DNA from: Alkalicoccus urumqiensis
GTDB taxonomy: Bacteria; Bacillota; Bacilli; Bacillales; Salisediminibacteriaceae
Reading direction: 5' to 3'
Assembly (NCBI RefSeq): GCF_002993335.1
Contig: NZ_PVNS01000001.1
Location: 310,001 to 374,000 of the forward strand
DNA length: 64,000 bases
Shown here: positions 24,796 to 34,263 of the stretch, piece by piece
Layout of the letters: each line of letters begins with the position of its first letter
How positions within the stretch are numbered: position 1 is the stretch's first letter
Position numbers and translations under genes: made by a program
The notes under the pieces: model-generated
The model's input: the letters and a program-made list of their open reading frames with translations, nothing else
Database searches by the model: none
Told to the model about the DNA's origin: nothing

Positions 24796-25416
24796 TCAAT
24801 TTTTTGTCTGCAGGTGATTCATTTCGATTTTTTCTATCGTCTGATTGAAAAACCACATCAGCATATAGGCGAGCACACTTCCGGAAAAGAACACGAGAAG
24901 TGCCGGAAAGGCAAGCGACAGATACGCGCCGCCCCAGATAATCACGCCGAGCAGGACAGCGACGTGGAGTTTTCCGAAAATGAATTGAATGGTCAGTTTC
25001 ATCGATGCCATCAGGCCGCGGTTATAGTAGACCGACACTGGAATAAACACGATCAGCATCAGGAAGTACACGAGGACGAGCGACAGAAAAGCAAGCGTCA
25101 CCGGCAGCGGAATCGACAGTCCGTTATTCTGCATAATGAAATAGTTGAAATACAGAAGCACCCCTGCCCCGGCAAACAGGTAGCCGTAGGCATTCGCCTT
25201 GAAAAAATACTCCTTGAACGAAGCAGTAAAGACGCGGTGCACAGGCTTTGGCTCCTCCACTCTCATCCAGTGCTGCACCGAAGCAAACAGAGCAAAGGTC
25301 GCCGGGAACACACCAAGCACCCCGAGGCCTGCCACAGAAAAGGCGATCCATAAAATATTCAGCGCCGCGAACCGGCTGACAAAACGGAACACTTCTTCCA
25401 GTCGTGAAACAATCAT
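24796..25416 (-). CDS. YesL-like DUF624 membrane protein
   Basis: 206 residues from ATG 25416 behind ATGGAGGAAATACG. Five hydrophobic helices are predicted at residues 15-40, 75-95, 104-130, 147-168 and 172-192. The N-terminal FRFVSRFAALNILWIAFSVAGLGVLGVFPAT is typical of DUF624. The family is regularly found in operons with sugar ABC permeases and glycosidases in Bacillota, as here, but its function is not known. A role in assembly or regulation of the importer is a guess. Confidence 0.88.
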   Translation of the reverse strand: MIVSRLEEVFRFVSRFAALNILWIAFSVAGLGVLGVFPATFALFASVQHWMRVEEPKPVHRVFTASFKEYFFKANAYGYLFAGAGVLLYFNYFIMQNNGLSIPLPVTLAFLSLVLVYFLMLIVFIPVSVYYNRGLMASMKLTIQFIFGKLHVAVLLGVIIWGGAYLSLAFPALLVFFSGSVLAYMLMWFFNQTIEKIEMNHLQTKN

Positions 25417-25446
25417 CGTATTTCCTCCATTCTATATACCGCTCGT

Positions 25447-26301
25447 TTATCCCTTTACCCCGCCGGAAGTCAGACCAGCAATAAAGAACCGCTGGAAAAA
25501 CAGGAACAGCACGATAATCGGGATAATCGCCATCACCGAACCGGAAAACAGAATCTCGTAGTTATTTCCGTACGGCGTTAAAAGCGTCGCCAGACCGACA
25601 GGCAGCGTAAACATATCGTTGGACCGGAGCACGAGAAGCGGCCACAGGAAGTTGTTCCAGCTCTGCAGCCCCTGCAGAATCGCCATCGCCGCAAACGACG
25701 GCAGCATGAGCGGCGCCATGATCCGCGTGAAGATACCAAACTCCGTACATCCGTCTACGCGCCCGGATTCCATAAGTTCTTTCGGAAGACCAAGGCAGTA
25801 CTGCCGGAAAAAGAAAACGGCGATCGGAGCAACGATCAGCGGCAGCATCACCCCGAAATAGGAATCCACCAGCCGCAGGTTAATCATCAGCGTATAAAGC
25901 GGCAGCATCAGAATTTCAAATGGAATCATCAGAATGAGAAGCACGAGAAGAAAGATGAAGCGCTTCCCTTTAAATTCATATAATGCCAGCGCATAGCCGA
26001 CCATGGAGGAGAAAAACAAGGACAGTACAATCAATATTCCCGAGATGATCAAACTGTTCATATACCATCTCCAGTACGCTCCTGATTCTGCACTAAAGAG
26101 TGCCTGGAAGTTTTCCATAACGAAGCCGGAGAAAAACAGCTCCGCGGTCAGGCCGAATCTCATTAAGTCGGTGGAAGGACTGAATGAGGCAACGACAAGA
26201 GAAATAACCGGAAACAACGCCGTCAGGGAGACGAGACTGAATAAGACAATCAATCCGACACTGATAAGTTTTTCTTTGGTGTTTCTAGCTGGTTCGCCCA
26301 C
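25447..26301 (-). CDS. araQ: Sugar ABC transporter permease, AraQ type
   Basis: 284 residues with six membrane helices. The cytoplasmic EAA loop that contacts the ATPase is ESGRVDGCTEFGIFTRIMAP, near residue 185. A GTG start at 26301 overlaps the TAG stop of araP by one base, with GGGGGAAG ahead. It forms the importer channel with AraP, fed by the lipoprotein at 27795. As in B. subtilis, no ATPase gene is in the operon, so a shared MsmX-type ATPase encoded elsewhere is expected. The araQ name is by position and family; the transported sugar is inferred from the neighbouring arabinofuranosidase. Confidence 0.9.
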   Translation of the reverse strand: MGEPARNTKEKLISVGLIVLFSLVSLTALFPVISLVVASFSPSTDLMRFGLTAELFFSGFVMENFQALFSAESGAYWRWYMNSLIISGILIVLSLFFSSMVGYALALYEFKGKRFIFLLVLLILMIPFEILMLPLYTLMINLRLVDSYFGVMLPLIVAPIAVFFFRQYCLGLPKELMESGRVDGCTEFGIFTRIMAPLMLPSFAAMAILQGLQSWNNFLWPLLVLRSNDMFTLPVGLATLLTPYGNNYEILFSGSVMAIIPIIVLFLFFQRFFIAGLTSGGVKG

Positions 26302-27233
26302 TATTCTTCCCCCTTCTTAAATGCGCCTGTTAAGTAAAGCTGGATAACACTGACGACAAGAATAATCAGAAGCAGTACGATACCAATCGCGGCACCGAAG
26401 CCCATGTCGTTCCGCTGGATCCCTTCTGTATAAATGTAGCCGACGATTGTCAGACCGATATTACCAGGCGATGTCGTTTCGAAGAACACGAAGCTTTCCT
26501 CAAACATCCGGAATCCGTTGATCGTCGTAATCGTGGACAGGAAAATGAAAATCGGCTTAATCGCCGGAAACGTCACATGGCGGAATTTCTGCCAGGCATT
26601 CGCCCCATCAATATCCGCTGCTTCATATAAGTCGTGGCTTACGTTCTGAAGTGCTGCAAGATAGTACAGGACGTTGACACCCATCCAGCGCCAGCAGGCG
26701 AGTGCAACCATAAGAAACATCGCTGTTCCAGCGCTGTAACGCCATTCGATCGGTTCCATACCGAACACCTGCAGAACCTGGTTGGCAAAAGCCGCATCGG
26801 ATTCCCCAAAGATCATCCGGAAGATCGTACCGGCTACAATGACGGACGTCAGCGCCGGAATAAAGATCGATGCGCGGAAGAAATTCGTAAACCGGATCAG
26901 CCGGTGATTCAGGAAAACGGCAAAAACCATCGGAACGAGTGTCAGGATGACGACCGTCCAGATCACGTAAACCGTGGTGTTCTGCAGAGCGGTGAAAAAG
27001 ACCGGATTGAACACGCGGTCATAGTTGGCAAGACCAATATACTCTGTCTGCCCCGGCAGCACCCGCTGGAAACTCATGTTAATCGCGCTGATAAATGGAT
27101 AAAGGGTAAGTACTAAAAAAGACAAAATAAACGGCGAAACAAATACATACGGTGCGAGCTTTTTCGAATACATCAGCTTCGATAAAAAAGACCTCTTCTG
27201 AACAGATCGCGTTTCTTCCCACGTTTTCTCCAA
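26301..27233 (-). CDS. araP: Sugar ABC transporter permease, AraP type
   Basis: 310 residues with six membrane helices after a cytoplasmic N-terminus. LAPYVFVSPFILSFLVLTLYPFI is the first helix. The EAA loop is EAADIDGANAWQKFRHVTFPAIKP, near residue 220, which contacts the ATPase. It is the first gene of the minus-strand operon (araP, araQ, yesL-like, GH51, GH43). The 560-bp AT-rich region upstream, shared with the divergent solute-binding protein gene, holds AraR-like palindromes and a cre box. Splitting of binding protein and permeases into divergent units is unusual compared with B. subtilis araNPQ. Confidence 0.92.
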   Translation of the reverse strand: MEKTWEETRSVQKRSFLSKLMYSKKLAPYVFVSPFILSFLVLTLYPFISAINMSFQRVLPGQTEYIGLANYDRVFNPVFFTALQNTTVYVIWTVVILTLVPMVFAVFLNHRLIRFTNFFRASIFIPALTSVIVAGTIFRMIFGESDAAFANQVLQVFGMEPIEWRYSAGTAMFLMVALACWRWMGVNVLYYLAALQNVSHDLYEAADIDGANAWQKFRHVTFPAIKPIFIFLSTITTINGFRMFEESFVFFETTSPGNIGLTIVGYIYTEGIQRNDMGFGAAIGIVLLLIILVVSVIQLYLTGAFKKGEE

Positions 27234-27325
27234 AGCTTCAACCCCCTAATAGATAGTAGTTGATTTCATTTTACTTTGTTTATTCATATTGCATTTCTAG
27301 GTCATTTCCACGATTTAACCCCCAA

Positions 27326-27341
27326 ACTTGTATGTACAAAA
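27326..27341. promoter_or_regulatory. AraR-like operator 1
   Basis: ACTTGTATGTACAAAA is a near-palindrome close to the B. subtilis AraR box ATTTGTACGTACAAAT. It lies about 93 bp upstream of araP, in the position expected for repression of the minus-strand operon. Confidence 0.65.
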
Positions 27342-27346
27342 TAAAA

Positions 27347-27360
27347 TTAAATCGCTTACA
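27347..27360 (-). promoter_or_regulatory. cre-like site near the araP promoter
   Basis: On the minus strand TGTAAGCGATTTAA agrees with the CcpA consensus TGWAANCGNTNWCA at all but one position. It suggests carbon catabolite repression of the araP operon. Confidence 0.55.
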
Positions 27361-27369
27361 TTTATCGTT

Positions 27370-27385
27370 ATTCGTACGTATGAAT
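27370..27385. promoter_or_regulatory. AraR-like operator 2
   Basis: ATTCGTACGTATGAAT is an almost perfect palindrome around TACGTA. It lies 44 bp from operator 1 (about four helical turns), which would allow cooperative binding as described for AraR. Confidence 0.65.
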
Positions 27386-27603
27386 TAATTCGAATTATAG
27401 TTTAATTACGAATTACACGCAAGGTAATTCTCTGTATTATCGGTATTTCCCTTTGAATTTATATATTGTCACCTCTTCGCAATTTTTGCGAACCACCCTT
27501 ATTAAACACTGATATGAAAGCTTTTTATTAATAATTAAACCTATCTATTTTTTAATACTAAGGGTCAATTTATTTTTTTCAGATTATTTCGCTTATTTTT
27601 TTA

Positions 27604-27632
27604 TTGACTTATACGTATGAATAAAATAATAT
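27604..27632 (+). promoter_or_regulatory. Promoter of the AraN-type gene with overlapping AraR-like operator 3
   Basis: A TTGACT -35 box and a TAATAT -10 box are separated by 17 bp. The spacer holds ACTTATACGTATGAAT (27607-27622), another AraR-like palindrome. Binding there would occlude RNA polymerase. The coding sequence begins about 160 nt downstream. The rest of the AT-rich interval 27386-27603 shows no gene and no other motif I can name. Confidence 0.75.
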
Positions 27633-27758
27633 GTGATTATGTTCTTTATTCACTCAATAAACTTATTTAGAATTTTATTGAGACACAAGCAGGACAGGAA
27701 TTTGCAGCCTACTTTTTAGATTGGAGGCAGCTCCATTCCACTAAGTTGTTTCGAAATT

Positions 27759-27772
27759 TGAAACCGCTAACA
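27759..27772 (+). promoter_or_regulatory. cre site before the AraN-type gene
   Basis: TGAAACCGCTAACA fits the CcpA consensus TGWAANCGNTNWCA at all 14 positions. It lies downstream of the promoter and 22 nt before the start codon, so CcpA would act as a roadblock. Confidence 0.8.
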
Positions 27773-27794
27773 AAAATGGGGAGGGGATTTTTTT

Positions 27795-29180
27795 ATGAAG
27801 AAAAGTTATTTTTTAAGCACACTGCTCGCATCAAGTGTCGCACTCGCAGCATGCGGTGGCGGTGGCGGCAATGAAGAAGGCGGCGGAAACGCAGAAGCTG
27901 AAGGAAACAGCGGCGGAGAGGCTGGCGGAGAAGGCGCTACAGAAAGTGTCGTTGTGGGTGATGACATTGAAGGGGCAACTGAACTCGATTTCTGGACATT
28001 CGCGGAAACACATGCTGAATTCTTTGAAGATGCAGCGGAGCGCTGGAATGAAGAGAACCCGGATGATCCTATTCAATTAACTGCCGAAGTATATCCTTTT
28101 GACCAAATGCACAACAACGTTCTCCTGGCTCTACAGTCCGGATCGGACGCACCTGATCTTGTCGATCTTGAAATCGCCCGCTTTCCGAACTTTTTAGAAG
28201 GTGATATTCAGCTCGAACCACTGAATGATCTTGTGGAAGATGAAATTGACAACTTCATTACAGAACGCTTCGATATTTACTCGAAAGACGGAGACTATTA
28301 CGGCGCTCCTACGCACCTCGGTGCTACGGTTGTTTACTATAATACAGAGATCACCGATGAAGCAGGCATCGATATCGACTCCATCGAAACATGGGATGAT
28401 TATGTAGAGGCGGGCCAGACAGTTGTGGAAGAGACCGGCGTTCCAATGACGACGATTTCGACCAACTGGTACGGTCTATGGCCGTTTGTCGCTCAGCAGG
28501 GATCTGATTTCTTTGATGACGATGGTGAGTTAACACTCGCCAACGAAACAAATGTTGAAACACTTCAATTTGTTTCCGATATGGTTAATGAACATGAGAT
28601 TGCCGAGATTACGCCGGGTGAGCAGAATCACTCCGAAGAATACTACGGCTTTATGAACGGCGGTGGCGCTGCTTCAACAGTTATGCCATTATTCTTCATG
28701 TCCAACTTCCTGGCAGAAATGCCGGACCTTGCAGGCAAAATGGAAATTCGTCCTATGCCGGTGTTTAACGAATCGGATGGCCGCACAGTAGGCATGGGTG
28801 GTACCGGTACAGCCGTTACAAGCCAATCCGAAAATGTAGACCTGGCGAAAGAATTCCTCTACTTTGCCAAGCTTTCAGAGGAAGGAAACATCAACCTCTG
28901 GACGCAGCTCGGCTTTGACCCGCCGCGCTGGGATGTATGGGAAACAGAAGAAATTCAGGCAGACAGTGAATTTTATGAGTACTTCAATGACGATATCTTC
29001 GATCTTCTTCTCGATATCCGTGACGAAGTAGAAGGCGTAAACATTACACCACACACACCAGATGTGCTCGATGAAATTGACACGAACGTAATGTTCAATG
29101 TCATCCGCGAGGAGACACAGACACCTCAGGAAGCCTTGGATCAGGCGGAAGAAGCTGTACGTCCACGCATGCAGGAATAA
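27795..29180 (+). CDS. araN: Extracellular sugar-binding lipoprotein, AraN type
   Basis: 461 residues. The signal peptide ends in the lipobox LAAC, with the lipidated Cys near residue 20, followed by a long Gly/Glu-rich linker. The mature protein is a family 1 solute-binding protein: LDFWTFAETHAEFFEDAAERWNEENP opens the first lobe and GGTGTAVTSQSENVDLAKEFLYF lies in the second. It is rich in Asp/Glu, in keeping with a saline habitat. It delivers oligosaccharides to the AraPQ permeases encoded divergently. The araN symbol reflects context and could be replaced if the ligand proves different. Confidence 0.88.
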   Translation: MKKSYFLSTLLASSVALAACGGGGGNEEGGGNAEAEGNSGGEAGGEGATESVVVGDDIEGATELDFWTFAETHAEFFEDAAERWNEENPDDPIQLTAEVYPFDQMHNNVLLALQSGSDAPDLVDLEIARFPNFLEGDIQLEPLNDLVEDEIDNFITERFDIYSKDGDYYGAPTHLGATVVYYNTEITDEAGIDIDSIETWDDYVEAGQTVVEETGVPMTTISTNWYGLWPFVAQQGSDFFDDDGELTLANETNVETLQFVSDMVNEHEIAEITPGEQNHSEEYYGFMNGGGAASTVMPLFFMSNFLAEMPDLAGKMEIRPMPVFNESDGRTVGMGGTGTAVTSQSENVDLAKEFLYFAKLSEEGNINLWTQLGFDPPRWDVWETEEIQADSEFYEYFNDDIFDLLLDIRDEVEGVNITPHTPDVLDEIDTNVMFNVIREETQTPQEALDQAEEAVRPRMQE

Positions 29181-29226
29181 ATAGTAAATCAATCGCTCAA
29201 CAAACATTCGAATCATCACTACTAAA

Positions 29227-29256
29227 GAAGCCCCCTTTCCAGGGGCTTCTTTTTTT
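29227..29256 (+). terminator. Terminator of the AraN-type gene
   Basis: GAAGCCCC pairs with GGGGCTTC around a short CTTTCCA-type loop, followed by eight T. The rest of the gap to 29500 is AT-rich and shows no gene. Confidence 0.95.
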
Positions 29257-29500
29257 CCTGAAATCTCCCTCCAAAAAATCCATTCCACACAAAAATACCA
29301 GCAGGCCCCCCTCAATTTTGTATACCAGGAAACACTGCGGAACTAAGAATCTATATAACCTGAAACTCATACGAACCAGTTGTCCAGTTGTTTAATTAAA
29401 TTCAATTAGCAAATATCAAAAAGAACCTTAGAAAAACCAGGCATTTGTAGTTTATTTGTATACACATTAGAGAAAATTCTAATTTTTTTCACTTTTAGGG

Positions 29501-29529
29501 TTGCATTATACGTTCAAATGTTAAATAAT
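29501..29529 (+). promoter_or_regulatory. Promoter of the ChvE/Ggu-ara operon with AraR-like operator 4
   Basis: TTGCAT and AATAAT are 17 bp apart. ATTATACGTTCAAAT (29505-29519) lies in the spacer and resembles the AraR box. It mirrors the arrangement at 27604. Confidence 0.6.
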
Positions 29530-29540
29530 AATAACTACAT

Positions 29541-29554
29541 CTTATACGTACAAG
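29541..29554. promoter_or_regulatory. AraR-like operator 5
   Basis: CTTATACGTACAAG is a near-perfect palindrome centred about 36 bp after operator 4, just downstream of the promoter. Confidence 0.65.
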
Positions 29555-29610
29555 TTAGAAATTGCTTTGCAATAACTAACTGGCGAAAAGATTTATTTTT
29601 ATCAGTTTTG

Positions 29611-29624
29611 TGTAAGCGGTTACT
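29611..29624 (+). promoter_or_regulatory. cre site before the ChvE-like gene
   Basis: TGTAAGCGGTTACT fits the CcpA consensus at 13 of 14 positions. It lies between the promoter and the start codon at 29651. Confidence 0.75.
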
Positions 29625-29650
29625 CATTATTTTAAAGGGGGTTAATTTTT

Positions 29651-30760
29651 ATGAAAAAAGCGTTAGGTGTTTTATCGATTGCCGGACTTGGTTTACTGGC
29701 TGCCTGTGGAGGAGGAAACGCGGAAAATGCAGAAGGAGCTGATAATTCTTCAGGAAATGGTGATGGAAATGACCAGACTGTCGGTTTAGCGATGCCGACT
29801 CAATCTTCCGAGCGCTGGGTGCGTGATGGAGAGAACATGCAGCAGCTTTTCGAAGACCGCGGATATGATGTGGAAATGCAGTATGGTGAAGATGATGTGG
29901 AAACACAAGTATCTCAAATAGAAAATATGATCACTCAGGAAGTTGACCTCTTAGTCATCGCCTCTATCGATGGTGAAGCTCTAACTTCTGCCCTCGAAAT
30001 GGCAGAAGCTTCGGATATTCCTGTTGTTTCATATGACCGTCTCATTATGAACAGTGATCATGTAAGTTACTATGCCACTTTTGATAATTTTCAAGTAGGT
30101 GTACAGCAGGGTGAATATATTGAAGAGGCTTTAAGCCTTGGAGACGGAGAAGGTCCGTACAACATTGAGCTTTTCGCCGGATCTCCAGATGATAATAATG
30201 CATATTTCTTCTGGGATGGTGCCATGTCCGTATTAGAACCATATATCGAAGAAGGACAGCTTGTTGTCCAAAGTGAGCAAACTGACTTTGAACAAGCCTC
30301 TACTTTAAGATGGGATGGTGCTTTGGCCCAAGAGCGCATGGATAACATTTTAAGCTCGGAATATTCTGATGGTGAAACTGTTGATGTTATTTATTCGCCG
30401 TTTGACGGAATCAGTCGAGGTGTTATTTCTTCTCTTGAGAATATTGGCTATGGTTCTGATGATTTACCTATGCCTGTTATTACAGGACAAGATGCTGAAG
30501 AAGCCTCTGTTCGTTCGATTATCAACGACAATCAGACAATGACTATTTTTAAAGATACCCGCGCTTTAGCTGAACAAGCAGTAAATATGGGTGAAGCACT
30601 TCTAGAAGGAGAAGAGCCGGAAGTTAATGATACTGAAACATACGATAATGGCGTAAAAGTTGTTCCTTCTTACCTGCTTGAACCTGAAGTAGTAGATAAA
30701 GAAAATTATGAAGAAGTGCTGATCGACAGTGGTTACTATTCTGAAGAAGATCTTCAGTAG
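29651..30760 (+). CDS. Monosaccharide-binding lipoprotein, ChvE/XylF type
   Basis: 369 residues. The signal peptide ends in LAAC (Cys near residue 20), followed by an acidic linker. The periplasmic-binding-protein type I fold is clear from [37 protein letters not shown] and [24 protein letters not shown]. The pattern is that of ChvE, which binds arabinose, galactose or xylose. It is the first gene of the operon with the ATPase, permease and araDBA, so L-arabinose is the likely ligand. It and the next two genes are clearly more AT-rich than the rest of the window. Confidence 0.92.
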   Translation: MKKALGVLSIAGLGLLAACGGGNAENAEGADNSSGNGDGNDQTVGLAMPTQSSERWVRDGENMQQLFEDRGYDVEMQYGEDDVETQVSQIENMITQEVDLLVIASIDGEALTSALEMAEASDIPVVSYDRLIMNSDHVSYYATFDNFQVGVQQGEYIEEALSLGDGEGPYNIELFAGSPDDNNAYFFWDGAMSVLEPYIEEGQLVVQSEQTDFEQASTLRWDGALAQERMDNILSSEYSDGETVDVIYSPFDGISRGVISSLENIGYGSDDLPMPVITGQDAEEASVRSIINDNQTMTIFKDTRALAEQAVNMGEALLEGEEPEVNDTETYDNGVKVVPSYLLEPEVVDKENYEEVLIDSGYYSEEDLQ

Positions 30761-30769
30761 ATGATCGAA

Positions 30770-30806
30770 GAAGCGCTTCCCTCTAACAAATAAAGGGGAG
30801 CGCTTC
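30770..30806 (+). other. Intercistronic hairpin between binding protein and ATPase genes
   Basis: GAAGCGCTTCCCT pairs imperfectly with AGGGGAGCGCTTC, with no long T-run after it. Such stems often protect the upstream mRNA, or cause partial termination, so that the binding protein is made in excess over the membrane complex. Confidence 0.65.
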
Positions 30807-30829
30807 ATTTAAAATTGGGGGTGACATTA

Positions 30830-32368
30830 ATGGATCAATACTTATTGGAAATGAGACATATTACAAAAACCTTCCCAGGTGTTAAAGCATTAGACGACGT
30901 CAACATAAAGGTAAAAACTGGTGCTATTCACGCTTTAATAGGAGAAAACGGTGCTGGAAAATCAACGCTTATGAAAGTATTGAGTGGAGTTCATCCTTAT
31001 GGCACCTATGAAGGAGACATTTTATTCAAAGGAAAAGAATGTCATTTTAAATCCATTAATGAAAGCGAAAGCCAGGGAATAGTTATTATTCATCAAGAGC
31101 TGGCATTAATTCCCGAGCTCTCCATTGCAGAAAATATATTTTTGGGAAACGAGCAAGCTTCCAGAGGAATATTAAATTGGAATGAAACAATCAGGCATAC
31201 CATAGACCTGTTGAAAAAAGTCCGCCTGGATGTAGACCCTCTTGAAAAAGTTAAAAATATCGGAGTCGGTAAGCAACAGCTTGTGGAAATTGCCAAAGCG
31301 CTTTCTAAGAACGTTGATCTTCTCATATTAGATGAGCCAACCGCCTCTTTGAATGAAGAAGACAGCGCTAATCTATTAGAACTGCTTCGGGAGTTTCAAA
31401 CTCAGGGTATGACTTCCATTTTAATTTCCCACAAATTAAAAGAGTTACTTAGTATTTCCACAGACTTCACTATTTTACGTGATGGTCAAACCGTCGCTGA
31501 TTTGCACCCAGAAGAAGAGGAAGTGACACAAGATAAAATTATTAAACATATGGTAGGCAGAGACTTATCCAACTTATATCCGGAACGCCATGCTTCTATT
31601 GGAGATATTAAATTTGAAATCCGAGATTGGCAGGTTGATCATCCGCTTCAACCAGATAAAAAAATGCTAAAAGATATCAATTTCAATGTGCGCAGCGGAG
31701 AAGTTGTCGGCTTTGCCGGTTTAATGGGCGCCGGACGTACAGAACTTGCAATGAGTATATTTGGAAAATCTTTCGGTAAAAACATTCAAGGCGAGGCATG
31801 GAAGGATGGGCAGAAAATTGATGTAGGTACAGTAAACAAAGCGATAGAAAACCGATTGGCTTATGTATCCGAAGACCGTAAAGAATACGGACTGATCTTA
31901 ATGGACTCTGTCAGAAAGAACTTAAGTATCGCCAATTTAAAAGGCTTGTCCCACCGTAATATTTTAAATTTAAACGAAGAAGTCACTCTGGCAGAGTCTC
32001 TTCAGAAACGTATGAATATAAAGACGCCCACCATTGAACAGACTACAGGTAACCTCAGCGGAGGAAATCAGCAAAAAGTAGTGCTTGGTAAATGGATTAA
32101 CACGGACCCTGACGTATTAATTTTAGATGAACCTACTCGTGGTATAGACGTCGGAGCTAAGTATGAAATTTATAAAATTATTAATGAACTTGCTGAAAGT
32201 GGAAAAAGTATCATTGTCATTTCTTCTGAACTGCCCGAACTCCTCGGAATAAGTGATCGAATTTATACAATTAACGACGGTGAAATTACCGGAGAAGCAA
32301 ATGCAGACGAAACAGACCAGGAAAAACTTATGACAATGATGACGCACAGCAGGGAGGCTTCTGTCTAA
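30830..32368 (+). CDS. gguA: Sugar ABC transporter ATPase, GguA/XylG type (tandem ABC)
   Basis: 512 residues from ATG 30830 behind GGGGGTG. Two ABC modules are fused. The first has Walker [10 protein letters not shown] (residues 37-45), an [15 protein letters not shown] signature and Walker B LLILDEP. The second has the degenerate [10 protein letters not shown] loop usual for this family, the signature LSGGNQQKV and Walker [15 protein letters not shown]. It powers import of a monosaccharide with the permease encoded in the overlapping next gene. AT-rich third codon positions set it apart from the flanking ara genes. Confidence 0.95.
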   Translation: MDQYLLEMRHITKTFPGVKALDDVNIKVKTGAIHALIGENGAGKSTLMKVLSGVHPYGTYEGDILFKGKECHFKSINESESQGIVIIHQELALIPELSIAENIFLGNEQASRGILNWNETIRHTIDLLKKVRLDVDPLEKVKNIGVGKQQLVEIAKALSKNVDLLILDEPTASLNEEDSANLLELLREFQTQGMTSILISHKLKELLSISTDFTILRDGQTVADLHPEEEEVTQDKIIKHMVGRDLSNLYPERHASIGDIKFEIRDWQVDHPLQPDKKMLKDINFNVRSGEVVGFAGLMGAGRTELAMSIFGKSFGKNIQGEAWKDGQKIDVGTVNKAIENRLAYVSEDRKEYGLILMDSVRKNLSIANLKGLSHRNILNLNEEVTLAESLQKRMNIKTPTIEQTTGNLSGGNQQKVVLGKWINTDPDVLILDEPTRGIDVGAKYEIYKIINELAESGKSIIVISSELPELLGISDRIYTINDGEITGEANADETDQEKLMTMMTHSREASV

Positions 32369-33534
32369 TGGAAAACATAAAATCGCTGATAACTTCCAAT
32401 ATGCAAAAATTCGGTATGATCATTGCGCTGGTTGGAATTATTATCTTATTTCAAATTTTAACTGGCGGTACATTATTAACCCCGCTGAATGTTACGAACA
32501 TCATTATGCAGAATGGTTACATTATTATATTGGCGATCGGCATGATGATTATTATTATAACTGGAGAAATTGATTTATCTGTAGGTTCTGTATGTGCTTT
32601 TATAGGTGCAATTGCAGGTATCTTAATGGCTTCAGCCGACGTTCCTGTATTTATTGGTGTCATTGCCTGCCTTCTGGTTGGTGTACTTATTGGTGTATGG
32701 CAGGGTTTTTGGGTAGCCTTCGTTGGTATTCCTTCGTTTGTCGTTACCTTAGCAGGAATGCTTTTATTCCGAGGGTTAACTCTTGTAGTACTCGGTGGTC
32801 AGACACTTGCTCCATTTCCAGATAGTTACCGTGGTATCAGTTCCGCATTTTTACCGGATGTTTTTGCTGGAGGAGAACTCAGATTACTTACTATAATCAT
32901 CGGAATTGCTGCATCACTGCTTTATGTAACTTATGAAATTCGCCAGAGAAAAGTTGCTAGTTTTTACAGCTTTAAAGTTCCTTCCTTTGGATTTTTTGCA
33001 TTAAAAATTGCCGTGATTATTTTGGTGATTAACTCCTTTATGTTTGTATTAGCTCAATATCAGGGTGTTCCAGTCATCCTATTGATCTTAATTGCATTGA
33101 TCATCGGATATACCTTTGTAATGAACAAAACGATTCTTGGCCGCCATATTTATGCGGTAGGAGGAAACATGAAAGCTGCTCAGCTGTCGGGTGTAAAAAC
33201 CAAGAAGATGAAATTCCTTGCATTCGTGAACATGGGTATTCTTTCAGCAATTGCAGGTATCGTATTCTCCGCTCGGCTAAATGCCGCCACCCCACAGGCA
33301 GGTCAACTGTTTGAGCTCGATGCTATCGCCGCTGCTGTTATCGGCGGTGCTTCTTTCACCGGTGGTGTAGGTACGATTTTCGGAGCCGTTATAGGAGCTT
33401 TAGTAATGGGCGTATTAAACAATGGAATGTCTTTGATGGGAATCGGCACCGATTGGCAGCAAGCTATCAAAGGCCTTGTATTACTTGGAGCAGTAGCATT
33501 TGATGTCGTGAATAAAAATAAAGGAAACTCTTAA
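32368..33534 (+). CDS. gguB: Sugar ABC transporter permease, GguB/XylH type
   Basis: 388 residues, overlapping the ATPase stop by one base (TAATG). Ten or so membrane helices are predicted. GEIDLSVGSVCAFIGAIAG, near residue 70, and the C-terminal GGASFTGGVGTIFGAVIGALVMGVLNNGMSLMG are hallmark sequences of the RbsC/XylH permease family. The 388-residue length and the MmsB/GguB-like central insertion favour the arabinose/xylose branch over ribose. It ends 15 nt before araD, where base composition changes sharply. Confidence 0.94.
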   Translation: MENIKSLITSNMQKFGMIIALVGIIILFQILTGGTLLTPLNVTNIIMQNGYIIILAIGMMIIIITGEIDLSVGSVCAFIGAIAGILMASADVPVFIGVIACLLVGVLIGVWQGFWVAFVGIPSFVVTLAGMLLFRGLTLVVLGGQTLAPFPDSYRGISSAFLPDVFAGGELRLLTIIIGIAASLLYVTYEIRQRKVASFYSFKVPSFGFFALKIAVIILVINSFMFVLAQYQGVPVILLILIALIIGYTFVMNKTILGRHIYAVGGNMKAAQLSGVKTKKMKFLAFVNMGILSAIAGIVFSARLNAATPQAGQLFELDAIAAAVIGGASFTGGVGTIFGAVIGALVMGVLNNGMSLMGIGTDWQQAIKGLVLLGAVAFDVVNKNKGNS

Positions 33535-33549
33535 GAAGGAGGCCCGCAC

Positions 33550-34263
33550 ATGCTCGAGTCACTGAAACTAGAAGTCTTAAAAGCAAACCAGGCCCTTCCG
33601 GAATACGGACTTGTTACATTCACCTGGGGCAATGTAAGCGGCTATGACCGGGAGCAGGAGCTTATGGTGATCAAGCCGAGCGGCGTAGATTATCCGGATC
33701 TGACGGCCGACGATATGGTGGTTGTCAACGGAAGCGGCGACGTGGTGGAGGGGAAGCTGAAGCCCTCTTCCGACACGCCGACCCATCTGTACTTATATCA
33801 GACGTTTCCGGACATCGGCGGTGTCGTACACACTCATTCCTCCTGGGCGACCAGCTGGTCTCAGGCCGGGATGGACCTGCCGGCACTCGGGACAACCCAT
33901 GCCGACTATTTCTACGGAGACGTGCCGTGCACGAGAGAGATGACGCAGACAGAAATCGAACAGGAGTATGAATGGGAAACCGGCAGAGTCATCGGGGAAA
34001 CGTTCCATCAGCGGAAGCTCTCCCCTGCCGCCGTACCCGGCGTGCTCGTGCACAGCCACGCCCCATTTACGTGGGGAAGTTCACCGGAAAAAGCACTGTA
34101 TCACGCTGTCGTACTGGAAGAAACAGCGAAAATGGCAGCCCAGACACACATGCTCCGCCCTTCCCCGCCTTCCATCAGCTCTCACCTGCTGGATAAACAC
34201 TACCTCCGTAAGCACGGAAAGAACGCCTATTACGGACAGACTGCCAAGGAGGACTCACAATGA
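33550..34263 (+). CDS. araD: L-ribulose-5-phosphate 4-epimerase
   Basis: 237 residues, the normal class II aldolase/epimerase length. The substrate-binding GNVSGYD and [11 protein letters not shown] segments and the zinc ligands in [12 protein letters not shown] and [12 protein letters not shown] are all present. The enzyme converts L-ribulose 5-phosphate to D-xylulose 5-phosphate, the last step of arabinose entry into the pentose phosphate pathway. ATG at 33550 follows AAGGAGG. The stop overlaps the araB start by ATGA, so translation is coupled. Gene order D-B-A differs from A-B-D of B. subtilis. Confidence 0.97.
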   Translation: MLESLKLEVLKANQALPEYGLVTFTWGNVSGYDREQELMVIKPSGVDYPDLTADDMVVVNGSGDVVEGKLKPSSDTPTHLYLYQTFPDIGGVVHTHSSWATSWSQAGMDLPALGTTHADYFYGDVPCTREMTQTEIEQEYEWETGRVIGETFHQRKLSPAAVPGVLVHSHAPFTWGSSPEKALYHAVVLEETAKMAAQTHMLRPSPPSISSHLLDKHYLRKHGKNAYYGQTAKEDSQ

